Source: Devosia sp.
GTDB lineage: Bacteria > Pseudomonadota > Alphaproteobacteria > Rhizobiales > Devosiaceae
Direction of reading: 5' to 3'
DNA: 64,000 nucleotides
Assembly: GCA_026126125.1 (NCBI GenBank)
Contig: JAHCJW010000001.1
Coordinates: 62,001-126,000, forward strand
The notes below the pieces were generated by a model that worked only from the letters and a program-made list of their open reading frames with translations, made no database searches and was not told where the DNA came from. Below are positions 53,261 through 62,330 of the stretch, piece after piece (position 1 is the stretch's first letter; each line of letters starts with the position of its first letter). Made by a program: the position numbers and the translations under genes.

Positions 53261-54412
53261 ATGGCGGAACAACGGATTGGCATCATCATGCACGGTGTCA
53301 CCGGCCGCATGGGGTATAATCAGCACCTGGTGCGCTCGATCCTGGCCATTCGCGATCAGGGGGGCATTGCCCTGGCCAATGGCGACCGGCTGGTGGTCGA
53401 TCCGATCATCGTCGGCCGCGACCGCGACAAGATCGAGCGGCTGGCCAAAAGGCATAATATCGCGCGCTGGGGCACCGATCTCGACGTCGCTCTCGCCAAT
53501 CCCGATGACGCGATCTTTTTCGATGCCGGCACGACGCTGATGCGCGCCGGCCTGCTGGAAAAGGCCCTGGCCGCCGGCAAGCATGTCTATTGCGAAAAGC
53601 CGACCTCCGACGATCTCGAGATCGCGGTAAACCTGGCGAAAACCGCTCGCGCCTCCGGCCTCAAGCACGGCGTGGTGCAGGACAAGCTGTTCCTGCCGGG
53701 CCTGTTGAAGCTCAAAATGCTGCGCGACAGCGGCTTTTTCGGCGACATCCTCTCGGTGCGCGGCGAATTCGGCTATTGGGTATTCGAGGGCGACTGGCAG
53801 AAAGCGCAGCGCCCGAGCTGGAACTATCGCAAGGGCGATGGCGGCGGCATCATTCTCGATATGCTGTGTCACTGGCGCTATGTGCTCGACAATCTCTTCG
53901 GCGAGGTCAAGGCGGTGTCGTGCCTCGGCGCCACCCATATCCCCAGCCGCGTCGATGAAAACGGCCAGCGCTACACGGCCGATACGGACGATGCCGCCTA
54001 TGCCACTTTCGAGCTGGAAGGCGGGGTGATCGCCCAGATCAATTCGAGCTGGACGACCCGCGTCCGCCGCGACGATCTCGTCACCTTCCATGTCGATGGC
54101 ACGCATGGCTCGGCCGTGGCGGGCCTGCACAAATGCTGGACCCAGCATCGGGTCAACACGCCCAAGCCGGTGTGGAACCCCGACCAGCCGCAGACCATGA
54201 ATTTCTTCAATGACTGGGAAGAGGTGCCGGACAATTGGCCGGCCGATAACGGCTTCAAGGTGCAGTGGGAAATGTTCCTGCGCCATGTGGCCGAAGATGC
54301 CGCCTGGCCTTATGGCCTCGAAGCGGGCGCCAAGGGCGTGCAATTGGCCGAACTGGGTCTCAAGAGCTGGGCCGAGCGCCGCTGGCTCGACGTGCCGAAG
54401 CTCGAATTTTGA
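53261..54412 (+). CDS. Gfo/Idh/MocA-family oxidoreductase
   Basis: A 383-residue third member of the family. The ATG at 53261 follows GGGAGG by seven bases. The nucleotide-binding start is IGIIMHGVTGRMGYNQHLVR (residues 6-25). The catalytic Lys is in HVYCEKPTSDDLEIAV at about residue 112. GGGIILDMLCHWRYVLDNLF contains the His. It is longer than the two paralogues and has a distinct central insert. It is the first gene of the DUF993/isomerase operon, just after the promoter with a TetR-type site. Confidence 0.9.
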   Translation: MAEQRIGIIMHGVTGRMGYNQHLVRSILAIRDQGGIALANGDRLVVDPIIVGRDRDKIERLAKRHNIARWGTDLDVALANPDDAIFFDAGTTLMRAGLLEKALAAGKHVYCEKPTSDDLEIAVNLAKTARASGLKHGVVQDKLFLPGLLKLKMLRDSGFFGDILSVRGEFGYWVFEGDWQKAQRPSWNYRKGDGGGIILDMLCHWRYVLDNLFGEVKAVSCLGATHIPSRVDENGQRYTADTDDAAYATFELEGGVIAQINSSWTTRVRRDDLVTFHVDGTHGSAVAGLHKCWTQHRVNTPKPVWNPDQPQTMNFFNDWEEVPDNWPADNGFKVQWEMFLRHVAEDAAWPYGLEAGAKGVQLAELGLKSWAERRWLDVPKLEF

Positions 54413-54418
54413 TCAAAA

Positions 54419-54520
54419 GTCCCCCTCTCCCAAGAGGAGAGGGGGACACCGCGTTTTGAGGCGCTCGATGCTCCCTTCTCCTCGCGTGGGAGAAGGTGGC
54501 GCACAGCGCCGGATGAGGGG
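54419..54520 (+). repeat. Palindromic intergenic repeat inside the DUF993 operon
   Basis: Two hairpins in tandem: GTCCCCCTCTCC / GGAGAGGGGGAC (54419-54430, 54436-54447) and CCTTCTCC / GGAGAAGG (54474-54481, 54489-54496), followed by GGTGGCGCACAGCGCCGGAT and GAGGGG. This CTCTCC...GGAGAAGG...GGATGAGGGG pattern recalls a dispersed palindromic element of alphaproteobacteria. Its GAGGGG end may serve as the ribosome site of the next gene. Confidence 0.65.
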
Positions 54521-54529
54521 TGCCCTTAA

Positions 54530-55699
54530 ATGCCGACCATCAACCTGCCCAATCCCGACCGCTCCATCAGCCCCTATACGCTGACCGGCGATCCCATTCC
54601 CTTCGTCAAGTTCAAGTCGACGGATTTTCCGCGCATCGCCTTTGCCGCCGCCCATGTCGTGGCCGATCCGCTGGCGGACAATGATCCCTGGCTCACCCCG
54701 GCCATCGACTGGGACAAGACCCTGGCCTTCCGGCACCGGCTGTGGGATCTGGGTCTCGGCGTCGCCGAAGCCATGGATACCGCCCAGCGCGGCATGGGGC
54801 TCACCTGGGAGGACGCCAAGGAACTGATCCGCCGCGCCCAGGTTGAAGCGCGCACGCGCGACGACAGCCTTATCGCCTATGGCGCCGGCACCGACCATCT
54901 CGCCCCCGGGCCCGAGGTGACGATCGACCAGATCATCGCCGCCTATGAGGAGCAGGTCGGCTTCGTCGAGGGCCAGGGCGGCCGCGTCATCCTCATGGCC
55001 AGCCGCGCCCTGGCCGCCGCCGCCAAAAGCCCGGACGACTATGCCCGCGTCTATGGCCGTATCCTCTCGCAGGTGCGGCAACCGGTCATCCTGCACTGGC
55101 TGGGTGAAATGTTCGATCCGGCCCTGCAAGGCTATTGGGGCAATATCGACCACGACGTGGCCATGGATGTGTGCCTCGACGTCATCGCCGCCAATGCCGA
55201 CAAGGTGGATGGCATCAAGATTTCCCTGCTCTCGGCGGAAAAGGAAATCGCCATGCGCCGCCGCCTGCCGGAATCGGTGAAAATGTATACCGGAGACGAC
55301 TTCAACTATGCCGAGTTGATCGCCGGCGACGACAAGGGCTATTCGCACGCGCTGCTGGGTATTTTCGACGCCATCGCTCCGGCGGCCTCGGCCGGTCTGG
55401 CTGCGCTCGGGCGCGGCAATAGCAACGCATTCTTTGACCTGCTCGAGCCCACCGTGCCGCTGAGCCGGCACATCTTTGCCGCCCCGACGCGCTTCTACAA
55501 GACCGGCGTGGTCTTCCTCGCCTATCTCAACGGGTTGCAGGATCATTTCGCCATGATTGGCGGCCAGCAATCGACCCGCTCGCTCCAGCATTTGAGCGAA
55601 CTCTTCCGCCTCGCCGACAAGGCGCGCGTGCTGGCCGATCCGGATCTGGCGACGCAAAGGATGCAGGCGGTTCTGGCCGTGCATGGAGTATGGGCATGA
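54530..55699 (+). CDS. DUF993 family protein (dihydrodipicolinate synthase-like)
   Basis: A 389-residue protein starting MPTINLPNPDRSISPYTLTG, recognised as DUF993. It is probably a TIM barrel: successive segments such as GGRVILMASRALAAAAKSPD, QPVILHWLGEMFDPALQGYW and ADKVDGIKISLLSAEKEIAM look like strand-helix pairs, and the lysine in GIKIS could be a Schiff-base residue as in the aldolase/DHDPS family. The reaction is unknown. It is the second gene of the operon, between a Gfo/Idh/MocA dehydrogenase and an isomerase, so it may cleave or dehydrate an oxidised sugar. The downstream gene overlaps by ten bases. Confidence 0.85.
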   Translation: MPTINLPNPDRSISPYTLTGDPIPFVKFKSTDFPRIAFAAAHVVADPLADNDPWLTPAIDWDKTLAFRHRLWDLGLGVAEAMDTAQRGMGLTWEDAKELIRRAQVEARTRDDSLIAYGAGTDHLAPGPEVTIDQIIAAYEEQVGFVEGQGGRVILMASRALAAAAKSPDDYARVYGRILSQVRQPVILHWLGEMFDPALQGYWGNIDHDVAMDVCLDVIAANADKVDGIKISLLSAEKEIAMRRRLPESVKMYTGDDFNYAELIAGDDKGYSHALLGIFDAIAPAASAGLAALGRGNSNAFFDLLEPTVPLSRHIFAAPTRFYKTGVVFLAYLNGLQDHFAMIGGQQSTRSLQHLSELFRLADKARVLADPDLATQRMQAVLAVHGVWA

Positions 55700-56520
55700 C
55701 GGCGCGCGGTATCTCGCTCAATCTCGCCACTACCCGCCAGCAATGGGGCTTTGCCGAAGCGGTCGATGGGTGCCTGCGCGCCGGCATCACCGCCATTTCG
55801 CCCTGGCGCGACCAGATTGCCGCCATCGGGCTCGATGAGGCGGCGCGCATTGTGCGCGCGAATGGATTGCAGGTCACCGGCGTCTGTCGCGGCGGCATGT
55901 TTCCGGCCGACAGCGCCGAAGGCCGGCAAAAGGCCATCGACGACAATCTGCGCGCCATCGACGAGGCCGCCGCGCTCAAGGCCGATTGCCTGGTGCTGGT
56001 GGTGGGCGGCCTGCCGGGCGGCTCGAAGGATATCGTCGGCGCCCGCCATATGGTGAGCGAGGGGATTGCCGCCATGCTGCCGCATGCGCGGGCCTCGGGC
56101 GTCAAAATCGCCATCGAGCCGCTGCATCCGATGTATGCCGCCGACCGCGCCTGCGTGAACACCATCGATCAGGCGCTCGACATCTGTGAAATGCTGGGTG
56201 AAACGGTCGGCGTCGCCATCGACGTCTATCACGTCTGGTGGGACCCCAATCTGGCCGGGGCCATCGCCCGCGCCGGCCGGATGAAGCGCATCTTCGCCCA
56301 CCATATCTGCGACTGGCTGGTGCCGACCAGGGACATGCTGCTCGATCGCGGCATGATGGGCGATGGGGTGATCGACCTGCCCGGCATTCGCAGACAAATC
56401 GAGGACGCCGGCTTTTTCGGCCCGCAGGAGGTCGAGATCTTTTCGCAGGACAATTGGTGGAAGCGGCCCGGCGACGAGGTGCTCGCCACCATCAAGGAGC
56501 GGGTGGCAACCGTCTGCTGA
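55690..56520 (+). CDS. Sugar phosphate isomerase/epimerase (AP-endonuclease 2-type TIM barrel)
   Basis: A 276-residue TIM-barrel protein. GISLNLATTRQQWGFAEAVD starts the barrel; ITAISPWRDQIAAIGLDEAA and VKIAIEPLHPMYAADRACVN give metal-binding Glu and His candidates; GVAIDVYHVWWDPNLAGAIA and QEVEIFSQDNWW give Asp/His/Glu later. This pattern (E-H/D-H-E) is that of IolE/IolI-like isomerases and dehydratases. The start (55690) lies inside the DUF993 gene end; an ATG six bases later is equally possible. A strong terminator follows immediately. Confidence 0.9.
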   Translation: MGMTARGISLNLATTRQQWGFAEAVDGCLRAGITAISPWRDQIAAIGLDEAARIVRANGLQVTGVCRGGMFPADSAEGRQKAIDDNLRAIDEAAALKADCLVLVVGGLPGGSKDIVGARHMVSEGIAAMLPHARASGVKIAIEPLHPMYAADRACVNTIDQALDICEMLGETVGVAIDVYHVWWDPNLAGAIARAGRMKRIFAHHICDWLVPTRDMLLDRGMMGDGVIDLPGIRRQIEDAGFFGPQEVEIFSQDNWWKRPGDEVLATIKERVATVC

Positions 56521-56521
56521 C

Positions 56522-56554
56522 AAAAAAGCCCCGGACCGGCGTCCGGGGCTTTTT
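56522..56554 (+). terminator. Strong rho-independent terminator after the isomerase
   Basis: AAAAAGCCCCGGAC (ending 56536), a four-base loop CGGC, GTCCGGGGCTTTTT (56541-56554). It works in both directions and also ends the DUF2147 gene from the other strand. Confidence 0.95.
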
Positions 56555-56566
56555 GCGCCGTCCCGC

Positions 56567-56953
56567 TTACGAGATGCGCTCATAGGTCAGGGTCTGGCAC
56601 AAAATGCCGCCACGACAGCCGGTAATGGTGATGGTGTCGGGATCGACCTGCTTGACGATGGCCTTGGCCGAGCCGCCGCTCATGGCAATCTGGCCTTCCC
56701 AATGCGAGGGGGCCACCTGTTCGGCCGTTACCACCTGGTGATCGACGAAAGCGAGATTTTCCTCGGTGCGGGAATTGCCCTGCACGTCGTTGAGCACACC
56801 ACACAGCTGGGTGCCGTCCCCGCAGGTGGAAAAGGTGAAGGTGGTGCCCCATTGGTCCTGCCAGACCCCGTCCGGGCCATTGGCCGACTGCGCCAATACC
56901 GGCGCTGCCAGGAAAGCAAGAGCGATGGAGGCAGCCGCAACTGTCTTGAACAT
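56567..56953 (-). CDS. DUF2147 family secreted protein
   Basis: A 128-residue protein with a Sec signal (MFKTVAAASIALAFLAAPVLA, cleavage about residue 21). The start of the mature domain, PDGVWQDQWGTTFTFSTCGD, then TQLCGVLNDVQG and a C-terminal YERIS fit DUF2147 (small lipocalin-like beta-barrel domain). Four cysteines suggest one or two disulfides (STCGDGTQLCG; GCRGGILCQ). The function is unknown. It is convergent with the isomerase gene and shares its terminator. Confidence 0.85.
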   Translation of the reverse strand: MFKTVAAASIALAFLAAPVLAQSANGPDGVWQDQWGTTFTFSTCGDGTQLCGVLNDVQGNSRTEENLAFVDHQVVTAEQVAPSHWEGQIAMSGGSAKAIVKQVDPDTITITGCRGGILCQTLTYERIS

Positions 56954-57168
56954 GATGCTTCTCCAAAAAAGAATTTAAGGGCGCGCAACGCGTTGCGCAG
57001 CGCAATCGGTGCGGTTGTGGAGGAGAAACGTGGCGAGGATGGGGAAGGTTTCCCGCCTGCGACAAATGTGACCAAGCGCGGGTGAGCCCCGAAAAACACC
57101 ATGGCGACAATCGGGCGGAGGTAAATTATGTCCCGATCGGGGCGCCCACAGGGCTATGGCGCGAGGGT

Positions 57169-58362
57169 TCAGCGCGAAAACGTCGCCGCGATTTCGATAT
57201 GGGACGAAAAGACGAACTGGTCGATTGCCACGAGATCGCTCAGCGCAAATCCGGCCGCGACCAGCAGGGCCGCGTCGCGGGCGAAGCTGCGGGCGTCGCA
57301 GGCCACCATCACCACTTTCTTCACTTTCGAAAGCGCGATTTCCTTCACCTGCGCTTCGGCGCCGGCCCGGGGCGGGTCGAGCACCACCGTGTCGAAATCG
57401 AGCTCGAACCGGGTCAGCGGATCGCGGAACAGATCGCGGGCCTTGGCGGTGATGGTCTTGAGGCCCTTGGCGTGGCGGGCGCCCTTGTCCAGCGCCAGAA
57501 TGGCCGGGCGGTCGCTGTCGGCGGCATAGACCGGCGCGGTTTCGGCCAGCCGCAGCGCGAAGGGGCCGAGGCCGCAGAACAGATCGGCGACCGCTTTCGA
57601 CTTGCCCACGGCGCCGATCACATAATCGGCCAGCGCGGCTTCGGCCGCCGCCGTCGCCTGCAGGAAACTGCCGATGGGCAGGTCGACCTGCGCCCGGCCC
57701 ATGGCGATATTGGGCACCTGGCGCTGAAACGCCATTTCGCCGTTCAGCGCCAGTCGCGCCAGGGGCAGTTGTGCGGCGAGTGCCACCAGTTGTTCCGCCC
57801 GGAGGCCCTTGCGCTTGCTTTTGATGCCGACATCGATTCCGGCGTCGCTGGCGGTAAAGCTGACGTCGCATTCGCCGATTTCGGCGCCGATGGCGCGCGC
57901 CATGTCCGGGGCCCGGCCCAGCGCCGGCACCAGGATGGGGCAGGCGTCGAGATCGAGCAGGTCATGGCTTTTGATCCGCATATAGCCGGCGGCGTCCCGG
58001 CGCGCATGCAGCGTCGCCCGTCGCCGCCCGATGCCCCCCGCATCGACGAAGCGCGCGACCCGAGCGTCGATACCGGCGTGGCGCAGCGGGGTTTCGACCA
58101 GCCCGGTCTTGAAATCCACATAAGCAGCGCGCCCCAGATGCTGCAGCTGGCAGCCGCCGCAATTGTCGAAATGCGGACAAAACGGCGTTTCGCGGTCGGG
58201 CGAGGGCGTCAGAACCTCGACCAGCGTGCCCCGCTCGCCCTCATGGGTGATGCGCACCGTTTCGCCGGGCAGCGCGAAAGGCACGAAGACGCGGGTGTCT
58301 CCGACAAGGGCGACGCCCTCGCCCTTGTGGCCGAGATGGGAAATCGTGGTGGTGAGGGTCAT
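57169..58362 (-). CDS. Class I SAM-dependent RNA methyltransferase (RlmD/TrmA-like)
   Basis: A 397-residue RNA (uracil-5)-methyltransferase. An N-terminal TRAM-like OB domain (ISHLGHKGEGVALVGDTRVF, residues 7-26) precedes the cluster motif PFCPHFDNCGGCQLQHL at about 61-77, whose cysteines bind [4Fe-4S]. The SAM-binding DLFCGLGPFALRLAE lies at about 262-276, VLDPPRAG near 325, and the nucleophilic Cys in VVMVACDARSFARD near 352. It methylates U in 23S rRNA or tRNA. No operon partner is close. Confidence 0.92.
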   Translation of the reverse strand: MTLTTTISHLGHKGEGVALVGDTRVFVPFALPGETVRITHEGERGTLVEVLTPSPDRETPFCPHFDNCGGCQLQHLGRAAYVDFKTGLVETPLRHAGIDARVARFVDAGGIGRRRATLHARRDAAGYMRIKSHDLLDLDACPILVPALGRAPDMARAIGAEIGECDVSFTASDAGIDVGIKSKRKGLRAEQLVALAAQLPLARLALNGEMAFQRQVPNIAMGRAQVDLPIGSFLQATAAAEAALADYVIGAVGKSKAVADLFCGLGPFALRLAETAPVYAADSDRPAILALDKGARHAKGLKTITAKARDLFRDPLTRFELDFDTVVLDPPRAGAEAQVKEIALSKVKKVVMVACDARSFARDAALLVAAGFALSDLVAIDQFVFSSHIEIAATFSR

Positions 58363-58432
58363 GGCGATCCGGGGCTTGCTGTCCCGGACCTATTCCATTG
58401 CCGGCAAAAGTGCAAAGCGCTTTTGCCCGGCC

Positions 58433-59419
58433 TCAGATGACGACGCCGTCATGGTCGGGGCGGTCGAACTGCCCGTGCTTGCGGAAGCGCCACATATAGC
58501 TGGGCAGGATCGTGTCCATCGAGGTCGGGGTGATGCCGAAGGCGGCAAGGGTGCGCTTGTCCTTGATCGCCTCATCGGACACCACATTGTCCTGGCCCAG
58601 AAGCTCGACCTGGTCGGCGGTGATCAGGGGCTTGAAGGGCAGAATGGCGAAAGGCAGGGCAAAGAGCTTGGCGATGCCGGCCGGCAAGGGCAGCAGCGGC
58701 CGCTTGCGCGCCGCTTCGCGCAGGATGCGCTCGAGCAGCGCCTTGTGCGTTTCGACATCGGGGCCGCCCAGCTCGTAGATGCGGCCGGTCTTGACCTCGC
58801 CATCGGCCGCCTTGGCGATGGCCTCGGCGACATCGCCGACATAGACCGGCTGGAAGCGCGATTGCCCGCCGATTAGCGGCATTATCGGGAAAAGACGCGC
58901 CAGCGTGCCCATCAGGTTGAAATAGCCATCGCCCTGGCCGAACATCAGCGAGGGGCGCAGGATCACCGCCTGCGGATAGGCTTCGAGCACGGCGGCTTCG
59001 CCTTCGAGCTTGCTCCTGGCGTAGTTGCTGACCCCGGCGGCCGTGTCGACGCCGAGCGCCGAGACATGCACCAGCGCCTTGGCCCCGGCCGCCTGGGCGG
59101 CGCGGGCGACATTGGCGGCGCCTTCGCTGTTGACGGCATCAAAGCTCTGCTTGGCCTTTTCAAAGCCGACACCGACGAGGTTGATGACGATATCGGCGCC
59201 GGCCACCGCCCGCGCGACCGAGGCGGGATTGCGCAGATTGGCCTGGATCGGCACGATCTGGCCGACATTGCCCAGCATCTTGGCGCGGCCGGCCAGGTCG
59301 GGACGGCGCACCGCCACCCGCACGCGATAACCGCGCCGGGCCAGCAATTGCACCAGATGCGTGCCCAAAAATCCCGAACCGCCGAATACGGTGACGAGTT
59401 TGGGGGAAAAGCGATCCAT
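58433..59419 (-). CDS. NAD-dependent epimerase/NDUFA9-like protein
   Basis: A 328-residue atypical SDR. The ATG at 59419 has a GGAG upstream. The Rossmann loop is VTVFGGSGFLGTHLVQLLAR at residues 9-28. It follows the NDUFA9 pattern, with VVAGADIVINLVGVGFEK in the middle and the YARSKLEGEAAVLEAYPQAV block containing YxxxK. In alphaproteobacteria such proteins resemble complex I assembly/accessory subunit NDUFA9. The gene is 70 bases from the RNA methyltransferase start and reads in the same direction. Confidence 0.88.
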   Translation of the reverse strand: MDRFSPKLVTVFGGSGFLGTHLVQLLARRGYRVRVAVRRPDLAGRAKMLGNVGQIVPIQANLRNPASVARAVAGADIVINLVGVGFEKAKQSFDAVNSEGAANVARAAQAAGAKALVHVSALGVDTAAGVSNYARSKLEGEAAVLEAYPQAVILRPSLMFGQGDGYFNLMGTLARLFPIMPLIGGQSRFQPVYVGDVAEAIAKAADGEVKTGRIYELGGPDVETHKALLERILREAARKRPLLPLPAGIAKLFALPFAILPFKPLITADQVELLGQDNVVSDEAIKDKRTLAAFGITPTSMDTILPSYMWRFRKHGQFDRPDHDGVVI

Positions 59420-59580
59420 GGCAGGGCTCCGGCGGGGCAAGTGAGGCACGGGTTTCGCTCCGCTTCTAGCGCAGCCGGGCCGCCGCTGTCGAGGGCGAGC
59501 GGGCCGAACGGCGTGATCGGGCACCCCCTTGACTCGGTGGATATTTTGTTCTGTTTTTGTTCAACAAAGGAGATCAGCTC

Positions 59581-59943
59581 ATGAGTACAGCGCGCGATTA
59601 CGCCGGACAATGCCATTGCGGCGCCGTCCGTTATACGGTCCATACCGATCTGTCGGGGCTGGGCGACTGCAATTGTTCGCGCTGCCGGCGGCTGGGCTGG
59701 GTGATGCAGTCGGTGCCGGCCAGCGATTTTACCCTGCTTGCGGGCGAAGAGGCGCTCACCCGCTATGGTTTCAACACTGACAAGATCGACCATCTGTTCT
59801 GCCGGGTCTGCGGCATCGAATCCTTTGCCCGCGGCACCGACGGGCAGGGAAATATGCTTTACATGGTCAATGTGAACTGTCTCGAAGGCGTGCCGCCGAT
59901 CGATCGCAGCGCGATCAAACACTGGGACGGTGCAAACTTTTAA
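59581..59943 (+). CDS. GFA family protein (glutathione-dependent formaldehyde-activating-like)
   Basis: A 120-residue zinc protein of the GFA/CENP-V fold. The ATG at 59581 follows AAAGGAG. Zinc motifs are QCHCGAVRYTV (residues 11-21), DCNCSRCRRLG (about 31-41) and FCRVCGIESFAR near 80. CxC, CxxC and CxxC spacings are complete. Members bind glutathione or act on thiol adducts; the exact reaction is unknown. It lies between the NDUFA9-like gene (divergent) and tRNA-Leu. Confidence 0.92.
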   Translation: MSTARDYAGQCHCGAVRYTVHTDLSGLGDCNCSRCRRLGWVMQSVPASDFTLLAGEEALTRYGFNTDKIDHLFCRVCGIESFARGTDGQGNMLYMVNVNCLEGVPPIDRSAIKHWDGANF

Positions 59944-59961
59944 AAACGTTCACAATGGCGA

Positions 59962-59990
59962 TTGACATTGCCCCATGGGGGCCCTAGTTA
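59962..59990 (+). promoter_or_regulatory. tRNA-Leu promoter
   Basis: TTGACA (59962-59967), a 17-base spacer and TAGTTA (59985-59990) make a near-consensus sigma-70-type promoter, ending 10 bases before the tRNA. Confidence 0.75.
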
Positions 59991-60000
59991 CACCCCCGTC

Positions 60001-60085
60001 GCCCAGATGGCGGAATTGGTAGACGCGCACGGTTCAGGTCCGTGTGCCGCAAGGCGTGAAGGTTCGAGTCCTTTTCTGGGCACCA
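60001..60085 (+). tRNA. tRNA-Leu (CAG anticodon)
   Basis: Acceptor stem GCCCAGA (60001-60007) pairs with TCTGGGC (60075-60081), then A and an encoded CCA (60083-60085). The anticodon stem is CACGG/CCGTG with loop TTCAGGT, anticodon CAG, reading CUG leucine codons. A long variable arm (TGCCGCAAGGCG) is as expected for a class II tRNA. The T-loop is GGTTCGAGTCC. It is the only RNA gene seen. No integrase gene or att repeat is visible beside it. Confidence 0.97.
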
Positions 60086-60092
60086 ATTTCCT

Positions 60093-60137
60093 GCAAAAGC
60101 CGTGTAACCTCAAAAGGTTGCACGGCTTTTGCTTTTT
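60093..60137 (+). terminator. tRNA-Leu terminator
   Basis: An 18-base stem: left arm 60093-60110 (GCAAAAGCCGTGTAACCT), four-base loop, right arm 60115-60132, with one G-T wobble, followed by five T. A classical rho-independent terminator for the tRNA. Confidence 0.95.
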
Positions 60138-60186
60138 CGGCCGTCCGTCCTCGCTCGCTGTTCTGGTCCCGGTTGGCTCTGGCCGT

Positions 60187-60786
60187 TCAAGGCTCATCGA
60201 ATTTGAGGGTCGAGCGTCCGCTGGTCAGATCGGTGACCATCCTGGCGAGGGTGTCGGCTGTGGTTTTGGGCAGCGTAATCGCCAGCGTGACGCCCTGGGC
60301 ATGAAAGAGCGGCGCCGCCAGCTCGACGCCGGCCACGGCGCCGAGGCGGGATTGCAGCAAGGTCAATTCGCCGAAGCCGCATTCGAGCCGGGCCGCAACC
60401 GTTTCGATCAGCGGCAGGGTTTCGGCGCCGCGCAGGCCGAGCGCGGCGGTGCCGCCATAGGCGCGGATCAAGCCGCCGCTGCCCAAGAGCGTGCCCCCGA
60501 ACCAGCGCGAAACGAGGACGGCCACGCGGTCGAGCGCCTGTCCGTCGATGGCCTGTAGAATCGGCTTGCCGGCCGTGCCGCCCGGTTCGCCATCGTCGCT
60601 GAAGCGATAGTTTTGCCCGATTCGCCAGGCCCAGCAATTGTGCCCGGCCGTGGCGTCGGCATGGCTGGCGATGAAGGCTTTGGCCTCCGCTTCGCTGCCG
60701 ACCGGCCCGGCATGGGCGAGGAACCGGCTTTTCTTGATTTCCTGTCGGGCCTCGACCGGGGCGCGCAATGTGCTGAAACGGCTCAT
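60187..60786 (-). CDS. IMPACT (YigZ) family protein
   Basis: A 199-residue protein. The ATG at 60786 (MSRFSTLRAPVEARQEIKKS) has GGGGAC upstream. Family motifs: KKSRFLAHAGPV near residue 20, HNCWAWRIGQN near 49-59, FSDDGEPGGTAGKPILQAID near 61-80, VLVSRWFGGTLLGSGGLIRA near 87-106. Length fits YigZ (two domains, the second ferredoxin-like). The bacterial function is not settled; the mammalian relative regulates GCN2. It is convergent with tRNA-Leu. Confidence 0.92.
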   Translation of the reverse strand: MSRFSTLRAPVEARQEIKKSRFLAHAGPVGSEAEAKAFIASHADATAGHNCWAWRIGQNYRFSDDGEPGGTAGKPILQAIDGQALDRVAVLVSRWFGGTLLGSGGLIRAYGGTAALGLRGAETLPLIETVAARLECGFGELTLLQSRLGAVAGVELAAPLFHAQGVTLAITLPKTTADTLARMVTDLTSGRSTLKFDEP

Positions 60787-60797
60787 GCCGTCCCCAT

Positions 60798-60876
60798 AGA
60801 GCATGTCTGCCGCAAGGGGGAACCGGTTTTTGGGAAAAAGCCAGGCGGGGAGCTGATCGGAAAGAAACGCGACGCG
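60798..60876 (-). repeat. Intergenic repeat copy D (diverged)
   Basis: Begins AGAGCATGTCTGCCGCAAGG, continues GGGGAACCGGTTTTTGGGAA and ends AAAGAAACGCGACGCG. Same orientation as copy A (reverse of B and C). The middle part, TTTAACCCTTTG of copy B, is replaced by unrelated sequence. Confidence 0.6.
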
Positions 60877-60914
60877 GTTGCAGGCGAGCGGGCCAAAGGG
60901 GCAGGCCCGCTGCC

Positions 60915-62330
60915 TCAATGCGCGTTCTGGCGGGTGCGCGGGGAGAAGATGGTCAGCAGGATGATCCAGCAATCGAGCAGCAGCGACCAGTTCTCGGTGT
61001 AATAGAGATCGTGCAGCGTGCGCCCCTCGATCTTGTCCTGGGTCGAGGTGTCGCCGCGAGAGCCATTGACCTGGGCCCAGCCGGTAATGCCGGGCTTGAT
61101 GCGCTGGCGCTGGGCGTAGAGCTCGAACTTGCCCGACAATTCATCGTCATGGGAAATGGCGTGCGGGCGGGGGCCGACAAGGCTCATCTCGCCGCGCAGT
61201 ACATTGATCAGCTGCGGCAGTTCGTCGATGCTGGTGCGGCGGATGAACCGGCCGATCGCGGTGATGCGCGGATCGTTTTCCTGCGCCTGGCGCATGGCGC
61301 GGCCATCTTCCATCACCCGCATCGAGCGGAATTTGTAGATGTAGAAATTCCTCCCGTTAAAGCCCCGGCGCTCCTGGCGATAGAGGGCCGGCCCGGAGCT
61401 GGTGAGGCGGATGGCGAGGGCGACGGCCAGCAGCAGCGGCGAGAGCGCCAGAAGGCCGAGCGAAGCGAGGACGACATCGAAACTGCGCTTGAGGAAGCGG
61501 CCGGTGTCGTTGAGCGGCGTGCTCAGCACCCGCAGCGAGTTCACCGATCCGAGCGGCACGATATCGACCATGTTGATGGCGCGATCCTGTACGACGGATC
61601 TTGGATAGAGCAGCACGTTGAGGGCGAAGGGCCGGCAGGGCGCGACGATTTCGCTCACCGCCTCGAGATTGTCGAGATCGCCGACCAGCAGCACGTGCTG
61701 GCAGTTCTTGTCGATGCAGCTGCGGGCGAAATTGGCGATGATCTCGGGCGAAGGCAGATGGCCGGCAATGCCATCGGGCAGGGTGAGGCTGGTGACCACC
61801 TGCCCGCCCTGCTGCCAGATGCGCGGATCGACGCGCAGCCCGTTTACCGCCGATTGATCGCCGATGACGCCGAAGCGTTCGACCTGCAGCTGGCCCTGCG
61901 CCAGCATTTTTGCCAGCTGGCGATAAAGGGCGACGCGCAGCGCGGTCAGCAGGGCGGGGGTGATGAACAGCCAGACCCAGAAGGTGCGGCCCCAGACCAG
62001 GTTCCAGCGCGACGCGGCCAGCGCCACGAGAAAGGCGAGGGCCGCCGCCACCGGCCAGCTGAACACGGCATGCAGCGCATAAGGCTGGCGCAAATCGGCG
62101 TAGGCGAGGAATTTGCGGGCCGCGCGCGCCGAGGCAATCCCATAGACGAGCCCCGCCGTCGCGGCCACGGCCAGCACGACCAGCGGTTCGTGGGCGTAGG
62201 ACAGCATCAGGCTCAGCAGCGCCGCGGCAAGTCCCTCGAACGCTCCGAGGCCGTTGCTCAGCGTCGCGCGGCTCGGCATTTGAAAACGCCGTCGCCGCCG
62301 GGCTTCTGCCTGTGCCACTGGAAGTGTCAT
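60915..62330 (-). CDS. Exopolysaccharide priming glycosylphosphotransferase (WcaJ/ExoY-type)
   Basis: A 471-residue membrane enzyme; ATG at 62330 with no clear ribosome site. About four or five N-terminal helices (to residue about 150) precede a CoA-binding-like middle section. The catalytic C-terminal third starts at [20 protein letters not shown] (about residue 257), then [59 protein letters not shown] and the ending of the sugar transferase family. It transfers a sugar-1-phosphate to undecaprenyl phosphate, starting exopolysaccharide synthesis. The co-polymerase at 37803 and the flippase at 63274 fit the same process. Confidence 0.9.
   Translation of the reverse strand: MTLPVAQAEARRRRRFQMPSRATLSNGLGAFEGLAAALLSLMLSYAHEPLVVLAVAATAGLVYGIASARAARKFLAYADLRQPYALHAVFSWPVAAALAFLVALAASRWNLVWGRTFWVWLFITPALLTALRVALYRQLAKMLAQGQLQVERFGVIGDQSAVNGLRVDPRIWQQGGQVVTSLTLPDGIAGHLPSPEIIANFARSCIDKNCQHVLLVGDLDNLEAVSEIVAPCRPFALNVLLYPRSVVQDRAINMVDIVPLGSVNSLRVLSTPLNDTGRFLKRSFDVVLASLGLLALSPLLLAVALAIRLTSSGPALYRQERRGFNGRNFYIYKFRSMRVMEDGRAMRQAQENDPRITAIGRFIRRTSIDELPQLINVLRGEMSLVGPRPHAISHDDELSGKFELYAQRQRIKPGITGWAQVNGSRGDTSTQDKIEGRTLHDLYYTENWSLLLDCWIILLTIFSPRTRQNAH

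Noticed and set aside
60001..60085. tRNA-Leu as an integration site for a genomic island
   Set aside because: No integrase gene nearby and no direct repeat of the tRNA 3' end was seen in the window.
59988..60197. A minus-strand frame over tRNA-Leu
   Set aside because: It lies across the tRNA and its terminator; the tRNA structure explains the sequence.
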